64,000 nt of DNA. It comes from Mesorhizobium sp. Root554. GTDB lineage: Bacteria > Pseudomonadota > Alphaproteobacteria > Rhizobiales > Rhizobiaceae. Under the pieces are notes generated by a model. It did not search any database. It had not been told where the DNA came from and was given only the letters and a program-made list of their open reading frames with translations. Within the stretch, counting starts at the first letter, position 1. Every line of letters begins with the position of its first letter. The position numbers were made by a program, and so were the translations under genes. This document shows, piece after piece, positions 7,608-17,025 of this stretch. The stretch spans positions 2,965,715 through 3,029,714 of the forward strand of contig NZ_LMGA01000001.1 of assembly GCF_001427025.1 (NCBI RefSeq). Reading direction: 5' to 3'.

Positions 7608-9314
7608 ATGGCTCGCCCAGAAATCGCTGTCGTTGCGGATCCGCATTTTCATGATGTGACCTATCGGCCGGGCGGCGGTGGCGGGACTGCGTTCCGCTCT
7701 CTGGCCAATACAGTCGAATCGACCCGCGTCTTCAACGAGAGCTTCGCGGCCCTGCCGGCGCTGCTTGACGATATCGTTCGCCGTGGCATCGAGATCGTTA
7801 TCCTGGTTGGCGACCTGTCGGACGACGGGCAGCTTTCCACGATGACGCGCACATGCGATTTGCTGAAGCGGTATAGCAGCACGCACGGCCTGCGTTTTTT
7901 CGCGACCCCCGGCAATCACGATCTGTTCGCCATGCACGGCCGCCATCAGAGCAAGTTCTTCCTCGATGGGGATGGAACGCAAACGCTGGTCACCAGCGAC
8001 CCGGCTGTTGCCGCCGCCTGCGCCGGGGATTGCATCCTGACCGACGAGATCTATTGCGGCGGCTACCCGCAATCGCTCGGATTGATGGCGTCGTTCGGGT
8101 TCTTCAAGCGGCCCGAGTTTCTGCACTGGGAATGCCCTTTCGGGCAGGACGACAGCCTTTCGGCGCGGCAATTCGAAATCCGCTCTCAGGACGGATCGGT
8201 CGTCACGCCCATGACTGACGCTTCCTATCTGGTGGAACCGGTCGAAGGGCTGTGGGTCCTGTCCATCGATGCCAACGTCTTTGAGCCGAGAAACGATGCA
8301 GCGGACCTGACCGCCGAAAAGAGCTATTTCGACAGCACCGATGCGGGCTGGAATTCGATGCTGCGCAACAAGCGCTTCATCCTGGACTGGATGGCCGATG
8401 TGGCCAGGCGCGCCACGCAGCAGAACAAGCGCCTGCTTGCATTCTCGCACTACCCGATTCTGGACACGTTGAACGGCACCGCGCCAGCGGAAGCGGAGCT
8501 GCTCAACAAAACCGGCTTCAGCCGCCGCACGCCCTCGGCCGACGTTGCGAAAGCCGCCGCCGCCACCGGCATAGGGGTGCATTTCAGCGGACATCTGCAT
8601 CTCAACGACACGGCGATCGCCAGGTTCGGCGACGATTTCATCGTCAACATCGCAGTGCCATCCACCGTCAGCTTCCCGCCGGCGTACAAGATCGTCTCAT
8701 TCGGGGAAGCCAGCCTGAACGTTGAAACCGTGCTGGTCGACAATGTGCCGAGTTTCGACATGGCCTTCGATGCCTATCGCAGCGAAACGGCTCAAGGCGG
8801 GCGCGATTTCAGCGGCGTTCTTGCCGCCGGGAACCACATGGATTTTCTCGACAGAGTGCTGAGGCAGACCGTGCTTGCCCGCTACCTGCCGCGTGAATGG
8901 CCGAAAGACATGGCCACACTGGTCCCCTTGCTGCGCGAAAGCGACCTTGTGCGGCTGGCGCACGGAACGCCAATGTCAGCCGCTGAGGCCGGCCAGACTA
9001 CCACGGGTGGACGCGGAGACCTGCCCTTTCTGGACATCGTGGTGGACTGGTATCGGCTGCGCCACGCGCGCAGCCTGGCTTGGGAGCTGATTGGAACCGA
9101 TCGTCTGCAAAAATACCGCGATCTCGCAGATTTGTTCGCCGCGACGGCTTGGCCGGAAGGGAGCGTGCAAGCCTGGCTCGCGACGTTCTTCTCGGTGATG
9201 CGCGCCTATTTGAACGCTCAGGAATCGGACTGCTTCTCGGTAGATCTTTCAAGCGGCGGGATTGCCAGGCCGCTGCCGGGCCGCACCGTCTTGCGCCACA
9301 CCGGAACCGCCTGA
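7608..9314 (+). CDS. calcineurin-like metallophosphoesterase
   Basis: A 568-residue two-metal phosphoesterase. All signature blocks are visible: DPH (Asp11, His13), GDLSDDG (68-74), GNHD (102-105), a His in FSHYP near 284 and GHLHLND near 328. No signal peptide, so probably cytosolic. The chain is about twice the usual catalytic-domain length; the C-terminal 200 residues have no family that I recognise. It could cleave a phosphodiester before the monoesterases act. Its last 97 bases overlap the convergent LacI gene. Confidence 0.87.
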   Translation: MARPEIAVVADPHFHDVTYRPGGGGGTAFRSLANTVESTRVFNESFAALPALLDDIVRRGIEIVILVGDLSDDGQLSTMTRTCDLLKRYSSTHGLRFFATPGNHDLFAMHGRHQSKFFLDGDGTQTLVTSDPAVAAACAGDCILTDEIYCGGYPQSLGLMASFGFFKRPEFLHWECPFGQDDSLSARQFEIRSQDGSVVTPMTDASYLVEPVEGLWVLSIDANVFEPRNDAADLTAEKSYFDSTDAGWNSMLRNKRFILDWMADVARRATQQNKRLLAFSHYPILDTLNGTAPAEAELLNKTGFSRRTPSADVAKAAAATGIGVHFSGHLHLNDTAIARFGDDFIVNIAVPSTVSFPPAYKIVSFGEASLNVETVLVDNVPSFDMAFDAYRSETAQGGRDFSGVLAAGNHMDFLDRVLRQTVLARYLPREWPKDMATLVPLLRESDLVRLAHGTPMSAAEAGQTTTGGRGDLPFLDIVVDWYRLRHARSLAWELIGTDRLQKYRDLADLFAATAWPEGSVQAWLATFFSVMRAYLNAQESDCFSVDLSSGGIARPLPGRTVLRHTGTA

Positions 9315-10291
9315 AATTTTGCCGTCGGTTCGCTGACGATGCCCTTCTCCGATTCATCCAGCAGCGTGGCGATGTGATCGGCCATCTGCTCGATGGGCTG
9401 GCGGAAGGTGGTAAGCGCATAGGAACCCCATGCCGCCTGCTCGATGTCGTCGAAGCCGACGACGCAAAGCTCGTCGGGTATGGAAATGCCGAACTCCTTT
9501 CGGGCGGCGTCCATGAAGCCGCAAGCCAGGAGATCCGTCACGCAGAATGCCGCATCCGGACGTTCCGACCCGGCCAGCACCTGCCGTCCGGCCTCATAGC
9601 CGCTTTCGTAGCCGGTCGGGCCGGTTCGTATCACCCGCACCGACAGGCCGTGTTCCGCAGCGGCCTGTTCGAAGGTCTTCTCGCGTATCGTGATGCTCGG
9701 CGTGCCGGCGCTTGAAGACACGACGGCCATGTTCCGACATCCGGCCCGGCGAAGCATGTGGAACGCCTCGCGGCAAGCGGTGACATTGTCGACATAGATG
9801 TTTTCCGAGCCGCTATGACGGTCGTCGCGGTTGATGAGGATCACGTGCTGGCCGCTTCGGACGCAGGTTTCGATCAACGAAGCTGGCGGTGCACCTGAGA
9901 GAACCAGCGTGGCGTCAGCCCGGTAGTTCAGGGTCTGCCGCAAGGCCGCCTCGACGGAGTTCGTTTCGCCCGACGTGTTTATCACCATCGCGACGCGATT
10001 GGTGCTCTGAAGGCGCCGTGTAATCGCATCCAGTATCTTGGACGGGTAGGGAAGATTGAGGTCCGCGCCGATGATGCAGACGATGCCGCTGCTGTCGTGG
10101 ATCAGGCTTCGGGCGAGATGATTGACATGATAGCCGAGCTGTTCGGCCGCCTCCATGACCTTGCGCCGCGTGCCGTCGGAGACGCTCGCGCCGTTGGTGA
10201 AAGTCCGCGAAACCGCCGATCGCGAGACGCCGGCCAGGGCAGCCACCTGCTGTGCCGTCACGAAGGAGCGTGTGGTCTTCACGTCGGGCAT
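9218..10291 (-). CDS. LacI-family transcriptional regulator
   Basis: A 357-residue LacI-type repressor. The N-terminal helix-turn-helix is AQQVAALAGVSRSAVSR, followed by the hinge helix region (NHLARSL) and a periplasmic-binding-protein-like sensor domain with IYVDN and VVGFDDIEQAAWGSYALTTFRQP, both typical. The ATG was preferred over an upstream TTG because GGGAAA sits eight bases before it. It faces the phosphatase operon and overlaps it tail to tail. It probably senses a sugar or cyclitol and controls this locus. Confidence 0.92.
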   Translation of the reverse strand: MPDVKTTRSFVTAQQVAALAGVSRSAVSRTFTNGASVSDGTRRKVMEAAEQLGYHVNHLARSLIHDSSGIVCIIGADLNLPYPSKILDAITRRLQSTNRVAMVINTSGETNSVEAALRQTLNYRADATLVLSGAPPASLIETCVRSGQHVILINRDDRHSGSENIYVDNVTACREAFHMLRRAGCRNMAVVSSSAGTPSITIREKTFEQAAAEHGLSVRVIRTGPTGYESGYEAGRQVLAGSERPDAAFCVTDLLACGFMDAARKEFGISIPDELCVVGFDDIEQAAWGSYALTTFRQPIEQMADHIATLLDESEKGIVSEPTAKFQAVPVWRKTVRPGSGLAIPPLERSTEKQSDS

Positions 10292-10539
10292 TGCCGGGTT
10301 TCCCAAGCGGTTCGCTGCTGATTCCAGCCATTGTAGGATCGCAGCCCGTTGGTTGACCAGAAGCCATTATTGTTCAAGCCAAATCGTGGCCTGCCTGGTC
10401 AGGCGACAGAAATGACGACGAGCGGCCGCATCTGCTCGAGCACGGCAGGCCGGTCCGAACTGGAAGCTACTTGCGGCGTGTCCCCGGACAGCCGGTCTGG
10501 CCGAAGGTTCCCGTGCTCGACTCATCTGTTGGGTCGAAG

Positions 10540-12123
10540 CTAGGCGCTGAGTTCCCAGGTGGTGATGCGCTCGCCGGTCACCGAATCCTTGCCATCCTTG
10601 AGGCGGACCTGGCGGCTTTGAAGCTCCTCGCGGATGCGGTCGGCTTCCGCCCAGTTCTTGTCCCGGATGAACGCCAGCCGGCGTTCTATGGCGCGGTCGA
10701 TCTCGCCGGTGTCTGCGCCCGCCAGCATGGCCATCAAGGTGCGGAGCGTGTCGGGAACCGATCCGCCGTGGCAGGCTGCGATCTCGATCAAGGCTTCCTG
10801 CTGGCCGAGGTTCGCCAGTTTCTGTAGCGGCGTCGGTAGGACGCCGAAGAAGGCCATGGCGGCGGCAAGCGCGTTGGAGTCGCTGTCTTCCGCTAGCCTG
10901 TGGATGGCAAGACTTGCCGCCGGGCTGTTCAGATCGTCCATCAGCGCGGCTACGACTTCTGGGGACGGCTCCCGCCAAAGCGAGGCGACGGACGCGGCGC
11001 CGATCTGCTCGCGCCATTTGTGCAGAATGTTCTCGGCCTCCTCCAGCTTGCGTATGCTGAAATCGATCGGCTCGCGATAGTGCGTCATCAGCATGGCCAG
11101 CCGCAGCACCTCGCCCGACCACGAGCGGCCGGCGAATGTGTCGGTCGAAAGCAATTCGCGGATGGTAACGAAATTGCCTTCACTCTTCGCCATCTTGCGA
11201 CCCTCGACCTGGAGGAAGCCGTTGTGCAGCCACACGCTCGCCATCCTGGTCGTGCCGAAGCCGCAGCAGGACTGCGCCAGTTCGTTCTCATGGTGCGGGA
11301 AGGTCAGGTCGATCCCGCCGCCATGAATGTCGAACTGATGCGGATTGGCGAGGCCAGCGGCCGACAGCGCTGGTTTCGCTTCCTCCCACAGCCAGCGGTC
11401 CGCCATGGCTGAGCATTCTATATGCCATCCGGGACGGCCTCGCCCCCATGGGCTTTCCCAGCCCGGGTCTTCCGGCGAAGACGGCTTCCACAGAACGAAA
11501 TCCATGGGATTGTGCTTGTAGGGCGCCACCTCGACGCGCGCGCCGGCGATCATGTCGTCCAGGGAGCGGCGTGCGAGCCTGCCGTATTCGGACGCGCCGT
11601 CGGCATCTTTCCAACTCGTCACGGCGAACAGCACATGGCCGTCGGCGGCATAGGCGTGACCGTTGGCAATGAGCCGCGCGGTGAGATCGATCATATCCTG
11701 GATATGCGATGTGGCGCGGGGTTCGATGTCTGGCGCCAGGCAGCCCAGTTCAGCGACGTCCAGATGAAACTGCCTTGCGGTCTTTTCCGTCACCGCGCGG
11801 ATCGCCTCGTTCAGGGGAACGCCTGGATAGTCGCGGGCAGCCCGCGCATTGATCTTGTCATCGACGTCGGTGATGTTGCGGACATAGGTGACGCGCGCCT
11901 TGCCACCATGCGCTTCCCAGTGGTTGTGCGCCGCCAGATGCTTAAGAAGACGGTAGAGCAGGTCGAAGACGATGACCGGCCGTGCATTGCCGATATGGGC
12001 GTAGTCGTAGACCGTCGGTCCGCACACATACATGCGTATGTTGGAAGGGTCCAAGGGTGCGAAGTCGTCCTTCGCCCGCGCGCCGCTGTTGTGGAAACGC
12101 AATGTCTGGCCGCTATCCGGCAT
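10540..12123 (-). CDS. cysS: cysteinyl-tRNA synthetase
   Basis: A 527-residue class I synthetase charging tRNA-Cys. HIGN (43-46, in the HIGH position), KMAKS (310-314), and zinc ligands Cys34, Cys237 and the HHENE block near 277-281 are all intact, and a full C-terminal region follows. It therefore looks like a working CysRS, not a MshC-type ligase. The ATG has GAGGA six bases upstream; an earlier TTG has no spacing. It overlaps the upstream hydrolase gene by 11 bases and is the last gene of an operon with ACP, radical SAM and ketosynthase-like genes, which is an odd place for a housekeeping synthetase. It may be a second copy (inference). Confidence 0.95.
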   Translation of the reverse strand: MPDSGQTLRFHNSGARAKDDFAPLDPSNIRMYVCGPTVYDYAHIGNARPVIVFDLLYRLLKHLAAHNHWEAHGGKARVTYVRNITDVDDKINARAARDYPGVPLNEAIRAVTEKTARQFHLDVAELGCLAPDIEPRATSHIQDMIDLTARLIANGHAYAADGHVLFAVTSWKDADGASEYGRLARRSLDDMIAGARVEVAPYKHNPMDFVLWKPSSPEDPGWESPWGRGRPGWHIECSAMADRWLWEEAKPALSAAGLANPHQFDIHGGGIDLTFPHHENELAQSCCGFGTTRMASVWLHNGFLQVEGRKMAKSEGNFVTIRELLSTDTFAGRSWSGEVLRLAMLMTHYREPIDFSIRKLEEAENILHKWREQIGAASVASLWREPSPEVVAALMDDLNSPAASLAIHRLAEDSDSNALAAAMAFFGVLPTPLQKLANLGQQEALIEIAACHGGSVPDTLRTLMAMLAGADTGEIDRAIERRLAFIRDKNWAEADRIREELQSRQVRLKDGKDSVTGERITTWELSA

Positions 12124-13207
12124 GGCCAATCCTCACTTTGATCGGTTCGCTCCCGGTCCCGGAACCCGGAGGGATGAAATCGAAATCGCCACTTTCCGGC
12201 GGCGCGAACATCCCGTCCAAGACCTTGCTCGGAACGTCCTCGACGCTGCCATATTTCCAGCGCGGTTCGCGATCTCTGTCGATCAGAGCCGCGCGCACCC
12301 CTTCAAGGAAATCGCCGTGCTCCATGCAGCCGCAAACGAGCCGGTATTCGGTGCGCAGCGCCCCGGCAAGGTCTGGCGTCAGACGTCCCTGCTGGATCGC
12401 GCGCAACGTCATCGCAAGCGACAGCGGCGATCCCCGGTTCATCCGCCGCAGGCTGGCCCGATGCCATTCGTCGTCATCCCTCGCCGACAGCGCCTCGACG
12501 ATTTCCGCCAGCGTCGCCAATCCGAAAACCGCGTCGATATCCTCCCGGCGGTCCAGCAAACCGCCAGCGCGTTCGGGTCGCCCTGCGAAGGTGAAGACAA
12601 GGTCCGGCTCGCCGCTTGCCGCGATTGCAGCCGAAAGCTCCGGCAGTTTTTCCGCAACTACGTAAACCGAGGCAAAGCCAGCATCGATTGCGTCGGCGGC
12701 GTTGAGCTTGACGCCAGTCAGGGCCGCATATTCGCCAATGTGCCCGGGCGCGCGCGACAATATATGGGTCGCGCCGGAATCGGGAACGAAGCCCACAGAA
12801 CATTCCGGCACCGAAATGGCGGTGTTTTCGGTCGCCACCGTGTGGCTGGCGTGCGCGGATATGCCGATGCCGCCTCCCATCGTCATGCCGTCCATCAGCG
12901 TGACGACAGGCTTGGAATAGGTGGCGATCAAAGCGTCCAGCGCGTACTCCGTGCGGCAATGACGGCGCGCGGCTTCGATGTCCCCTGCCTTCACCGGATC
13001 GTAGAGCTCGGCGATATCGCCGCCGGCACAGAATGAGCGGCCTCCCGCTGCATCGATAATCACGATGCGAACGGCCGGGTCATGGACCCACGCCAGCAGC
13101 GCCTGCTCCATCAGCGTCACCATTTGCAGCGTCAGGGCGTTCAAAGCCCTGGGACGGTTGAGCGTGATACGCCCGGCGCGACCGTCAATGCGGATGATGA
13201 CATCCAT
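12113..13207 (-). CDS. enoyl-CoA hydratase / 3-hydroxyisobutyryl-CoA hydrolase-like protein
   Basis: A 364-residue crotonase-superfamily protein. The oxyanion-hole motifs are FCAGGDI (59-65) and MGGGIGIS (110-117), and the acidic [13 protein letters not shown] (from 134) matches the 3-hydroxyisobutyryl-CoA hydrolase branch, whose usual length (about 350 residues) also fits better than the 260 of a plain hydratase. The known family reaction releases 3-hydroxyisobutyrate from its CoA ester in valine breakdown. Here it lies between a ketosynthase-like gene (26 bases upstream) and cysS (overlapping), so a role on an ACP-bound or CoA-bound intermediate of the operon's product is possible. Confidence 0.85.
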   Translation of the reverse strand: MDVIIRIDGRAGRITLNRPRALNALTLQMVTLMEQALLAWVHDPAVRIVIIDAAGGRSFCAGGDIAELYDPVKAGDIEAARRHCRTEYALDALIATYSKPVVTLMDGMTMGGGIGISAHASHTVATENTAISVPECSVGFVPDSGATHILSRAPGHIGEYAALTGVKLNAADAIDAGFASVYVVAEKLPELSAAIAASGEPDLVFTFAGRPERAGGLLDRREDIDAVFGLATLAEIVEALSARDDDEWHRASLRRMNRGSPLSLAMTLRAIQQGRLTPDLAGALRTEYRLVCGCMEHGDFLEGVRAALIDRDREPRWKYGSVEDVPSKVLDGMFAPPESGDFDFIPPGSGTGSEPIKVRIGHAG

Positions 13208-13233
13208 CTCGGTGTGTTCCAGCCTGAAACGAC

Positions 13234-14244
13234 TCAGTGATGGACAAGCGCGGCCGACCAGGCGAAGCCGGCGCCGTTGGAAACCACCATGACCCTGTCG
13301 CCCTTGCGGATGAGGTTCTGCTCGACCGCCTCGGCGTAGTTGATGACCATGTCGCTTTCCTGGACATGGCCGCGCTTGGCCAGCGCCTTGGTGTAGACCT
13401 TGTCCGGCGTCAGCTTGAACCGCCGCATGAAGTAGGCCTGATCCCAGGTCGAAAAGGTCGGATAGACGTAATAATCGACGTCGTCGAAATCGAGTTTCAG
13501 CCTGTTGAGGAGCTTCTCCATCACCTTTCGGAACATGACGAAGTTGATCGGAATGACACCCTCGTTGAACTTGTCCATCTTGCAGTACATGTGCAGGAGT
13601 TCCTCAGAGACCGCCTCGTCGGAGGTCCGGTTCTGCAGTCCCGGCACATACCAGACATCGTGCAGCCGACCGATCGAGATTGTCTCGACACCCAGAATCC
13701 TGGCCCGCTCGGAATTGCGGCGCAGCACGATGGCGCTGCCGCCGTCGCTGGCCACGGTGATCGGATAGTATGTCTTGTTGCGATCCGGCGTTCGGTCGCC
13801 GGCGAACAAAAGCGCCGTGTTGAAACGGTCGTCGCACTGCATCATCGCGACAACGGTCTTGAGCGCCAGATGGTAGCTGGCGCAGCCACCCGTATTGACG
13901 GCCGTCGCAAAGGCGTTCTTCAACCCCAACCTTTCCTGCACCAGCCCGGCCGCCGACCATGTCGGCCCGACATAATCTTCGGGAATACTGGTGAAATCGA
14001 CGATCAGGTCGATCTCTTCGGCTTTGACATTCGCCTTGTCCAGCGCGCGTTGCGCGGCCTTCAGTCCAAGTTCCGAGGGCAGTTCATCGGTCACGTGCAC
14101 TTCCTCGACGCCGACGTCGCGCTGGAAGTCGATGTTCTTGGATAGCGTGCCGAAGGGCACGTTTTCGTCGCGGAACACGTCCACGACCTTCTTTTTCTTT
14201 TCCGGAAGATAGAACGCTTCCGCCAGGATGCCGATCATATCCAT
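13234..14244 (-). CDS. 3-oxoacyl-ACP synthase III-like protein A
   Basis: A 336-residue thiolase-fold protein of the FabH-like class. The nucleophile is Cys121 in NTGGCASYHLAL. The FabH His and Asn regions are changed: where FabH has a His-containing block this protein has VYPTFSTWDQAYF, and in place of GNTSAAS it has RGHVQESDMV. Such changes are known in KASIII-like acyltransferases that do not perform ordinary decarboxylative condensation. The start was moved from an upstream TTG to the ATG with GGAGAG in front. It follows its paralog B by 11 bases. Ester or thioester acyl transfer, or an unusual condensation, are both open. Confidence 0.85.
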   Translation of the reverse strand: MDMIGILAEAFYLPEKKKKVVDVFRDENVPFGTLSKNIDFQRDVGVEEVHVTDELPSELGLKAAQRALDKANVKAEEIDLIVDFTSIPEDYVGPTWSAAGLVQERLGLKNAFATAVNTGGCASYHLALKTVVAMMQCDDRFNTALLFAGDRTPDRNKTYYPITVASDGGSAIVLRRNSERARILGVETISIGRLHDVWYVPGLQNRTSDEAVSEELLHMYCKMDKFNEGVIPINFVMFRKVMEKLLNRLKLDFDDVDYYVYPTFSTWDQAYFMRRFKLTPDKVYTKALAKRGHVQESDMVINYAEAVEQNLIRKGDRVMVVSNGAGFAWSAALVHH

Positions 14245-14255
14245 GCAACTCTCCG

Positions 14256-15245
14256 TCAAAGCCGCAGCAATGTCGCAGCGGTGGTAAATCCCATGCCGTG
14301 CGAGGCCAGCATCACCAGGTCGCCGGCGCGGGCGCCGTTCAGTTGGGCGCTGAGATAGTTCATCACCAGATCGTTTGAATGAAGGTGTCCGCAGCTTGAC
14401 AGGTTCTGCCGCGCGAGATGGTCCTGCGATCCCATGTGGTCGAGAAAGGCGTCGATATCGTCGCCGGAGATGTTCGGTGTGATAAAATGGCCGATATCGC
14501 GCTCTCCCAGCGCATGCTTGTCGAGCAAGGCGGAGGTCAGCCTCTTGAGTCCGCCGACGCGGTCGAAGGCGTCGTACTTGGCGCGGTCCAGCATCAGCCT
14601 GTACAGGTCCAGCCGCGCCGGATGGGCGATGCCGCCGCCCGGTATGTTGATGACGTCGTGCAGACTGCCCTCGGTGGAGACCATCGTATCGATGATGGCG
14701 CTTCCCGGCGCGCCGCGCTGGACGATGAGCGCGCTGGCTCCGTCACCTATCGCGGTCACCGGGTTCGTCCTGTCGATCAGGCGGTTGCCGGGGATGGCGC
14801 AGTCGCTGGCAACCAGCAGGATTGTCCGGACTTCCTCGTCGGTGCGGATCAGCGACGTGGCGAATTTGAGGGCGACATGCAAATTGGAGCAGCCGCCGCC
14901 GCTATAACCGAGCGTGAACGCCTTCTTGGCTCCCAGTTCCGCCTGCAACTCATTGCTCATCGACCATGCCGGCTCGACATATTTCTGCGGCATCACCGAG
15001 AAGTCGATGATGGCGTCGAGGTCGAGCGGCGACAGCGATCCCTTGCCGAGCGCATCCTTCGAGACCTCGACGGCCATGTCGGTCGGGCTCTCGCCCTCGA
15101 AGACGTGGACCTGCTCGACGCCGAGACGGGAAGCGGCCTCCTCGCTGAAAGGCACGCCCTCCTCCTCGAATATCTCGCGCAGGGTTTTGGTCCTCGGCGG
15201 CAGCAGGGTAGCCGCGGCCAAGATGCCGATAGGCTGGTCGTTCAT
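14256..15245 (-). CDS. 3-oxoacyl-ACP synthase III-like protein B
   Basis: A 329-residue FabH-like protein, clearly related to protein A. The nucleophile is Cys119 in SGGGCSNLHVAL. As in A, the FabH GNTS motif is replaced, here by CGHLHSNDLVMNY, with a His at the Asn position. The His block reads FITPNISGDD. Two such adjacent proteins may form a heterodimer (as PqsB/PqsC do) or act one after the other; both retain the Cys, so neither is an obvious dead subunit. It lies 45 bases after the radical SAM gene and 11 before A. Confidence 0.86.
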   Translation of the reverse strand: MNDQPIGILAAATLLPPRTKTLREIFEEEGVPFSEEAASRLGVEQVHVFEGESPTDMAVEVSKDALGKGSLSPLDLDAIIDFSVMPQKYVEPAWSMSNELQAELGAKKAFTLGYSGGGCSNLHVALKFATSLIRTDEEVRTILLVASDCAIPGNRLIDRTNPVTAIGDGASALIVQRGAPGSAIIDTMVSTEGSLHDVINIPGGGIAHPARLDLYRLMLDRAKYDAFDRVGGLKRLTSALLDKHALGERDIGHFITPNISGDDIDAFLDHMGSQDHLARQNLSSCGHLHSNDLVMNYLSAQLNGARAGDLVMLASHGMGFTTAATLLRL

Positions 15246-15290
15246 CGGGAACCTCCTGGAAATGTGCCTGCGGCCAGTGTGGCCGTCGAT

Positions 15291-17000
15291 CTAGTGAAGG
15301 CAGCTCTGGATGACGTCTTTCGGCACCGCATGGTCGTCGTACCAGCGCCCCTCCAGCGGCTTCTTCACCAGCACGACGTCCGCTGCGTAAGAGAGGATGT
15401 CGTTGTTGTGGTCCAGAAGCTCCCGCCGCAGCGATGCCGGCAGGGCGCCGTCCTTCGCATAGGCGCGGTCGATCGATCCGGTCAGGTAGCGCAGATGATC
15501 GATGCGCGAATTGACGATCTTGATGCTCTTCTTGGTGACGCGCCCGAAATCGGCCTTGTAGTTGGCCAGCGTCTGCATCGCTTCGTACATGGAAGGCAGG
15601 AATTCGTCGCGCGCCATCCACTTGGTCTCGTAGTTCATGGCGTCTTTCCACATCGGCTTCAGCAGCGACTCCCGATGTGATTGCAGGTCGCGATGGAAGA
15701 CCTTGTAGCCGTGTTTCTCGGGCTCCTCGAACCATTGGCAGCCGGGATCCAGGAACGGGATCATGCCGAAGATGGTTGGTATGACCTTGTCGTCGGGAAA
15801 GCGCTCCATCAGCCTGGCTGAGTATTCCACGGTCTCCATGACGGAAGCGTGGGTCTGCTGCGGCATCCCGATTGTGTACCAGAGGTAGAAGCCCTTGATG
15901 CCGATATCGAGCGCTTCCTGTATCCAGTCCTCCATCTCGGGATTGGTATAGGTTCCGCGGCCGGTCAGCCGGCTGATCTCCACGTCGTGCGACTGCGGCG
16001 ACAGATTGATGTAGATGTCGGTGTTCGGCGCAGCGTTCACCATTTCCCTCAACAGCGACGGTTTGGTCAGCCGGAACTGCTCGAACGAAACGGATTTCAC
16101 CACGCCGCTTTCATCGACCGCCTTGAGATAGTCGATCAGGCGCGGGCCGGACTCCGAATAGGCCTGCAGCGTGTAGACGCTGAGCGGCGATTCCGTCTTG
16201 GGGAAGGTGGTTATCTCGCGTGCAAGCTGTTCGGAACGGCGGTGGAAGACCGTCTTCTTCGATACGTTCATCATGCGCTGGTAGGCCCAGCGCGATCCGG
16301 AACACCAGCCGCAGCTCTGCTGGCAGCCGGTGTTGGGCAGAACCATGAGATTGGGGAGGTTCAACAGGCTCTGCGTTTTGGGGAACATCTTCGACCAGTC
16401 GATGGCGACGTCGTTGAGGATGTCCGGCGTGTAGGCATGGCCATTGTCGACGATGAACTCGTCGTCCTTGTAAATCATGTTGGGCACGTCGAACTTGCCC
16501 CGCTGACCCTTCTTGATGTCGCTGACGAGCTGGCAGAGTGGCTCCAGCGTGTCGTAGCCCCTGATGACGCCGTCAATCTGGGGATACTGCATCATTTCCT
16601 TGGCGTAGTAGGTGGAAACGATGCCGCCGAATACGACGAACGAATCCGGATGATGCTTTTTCAGCACGCCCGCAACCTCGACGGAACCCTGGCAATGGGG
16701 AAGCCAGTGCAGATCGATGCCGAAGATCGGCGCGTCGAGATGCCCGATGAGCTTGTCCACGTCCAGCGTGGGATGCTTCAGCATCAGCGAGGCGAGATTG
16801 ACGATCTCGACATGCAGCCCGCGCTCGGCCAGGTAACTTTTGATCGAGAGAAATCCGAGCGGATACATCTCGAATATGGGCGTCACATTGCTGCTCTCCT
16901 GGCTGGAGTACCAGCCGAGCGCCATGTCGTCCCTGTTCCTGAAATCGAAGATCGCCGGCGCGTGAACGAGAATCAGGTCGGCTTTGACCGTGCTCTTCAT
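15291..17000 (-). CDS. B12-binding-domain radical SAM protein
   Basis: A 569-residue class B radical SAM enzyme. An N-terminal cobalamin-binding-like domain spans roughly residues 45-165 (FGIDLHWLPHCQGSVEVAG, then FVVFGGIVSTYYAKEMM). The iron-sulfur motif is C226-X3-C230-X2-C233 (TGCQQSCGWCSG), followed by the SAM-domain barrel (YINLSPQSHD, FYLWYTIGMPQQ). A C-terminal region of about 150 residues follows. Known members methylate unreactive carbons or phosphorus, or rearrange rings. Its substrate is unknown, but position between ACP and two KASIII-like genes suggests an acyl-ACP or its product. The ATG follows AAGGAA. Confidence 0.9.
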   Translation of the reverse strand: MKSTVKADLILVHAPAIFDFRNRDDMALGWYSSQESSNVTPIFEMYPLGFLSIKSYLAERGLHVEIVNLASLMLKHPTLDVDKLIGHLDAPIFGIDLHWLPHCQGSVEVAGVLKKHHPDSFVVFGGIVSTYYAKEMMQYPQIDGVIRGYDTLEPLCQLVSDIKKGQRGKFDVPNMIYKDDEFIVDNGHAYTPDILNDVAIDWSKMFPKTQSLLNLPNLMVLPNTGCQQSCGWCSGSRWAYQRMMNVSKKTVFHRRSEQLAREITTFPKTESPLSVYTLQAYSESGPRLIDYLKAVDESGVVKSVSFEQFRLTKPSLLREMVNAAPNTDIYINLSPQSHDVEISRLTGRGTYTNPEMEDWIQEALDIGIKGFYLWYTIGMPQQTHASVMETVEYSARLMERFPDDKVIPTIFGMIPFLDPGCQWFEEPEKHGYKVFHRDLQSHRESLLKPMWKDAMNYETKWMARDEFLPSMYEAMQTLANYKADFGRVTKKSIKIVNSRIDHLRYLTGSIDRAYAKDGALPASLRRELLDHNNDILSYAADVVLVKKPLEGRWYDDHAVPKDVIQSCLH

Positions 17001-17025
17001 CGACAGTTCCTTTAAGGGAAGGGAT

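Noticed and set aside
6633..8600. A 655-codon minus-strand frame
   Set aside because: It is antisense to the two phosphatase genes at 6960-9314, both with intact catalytic motifs.
10540..12123. MshC-type cysteine ligase
   Set aside because: The chain is full length with a complete tRNA-synthetase C-terminal region, which MshC lacks.
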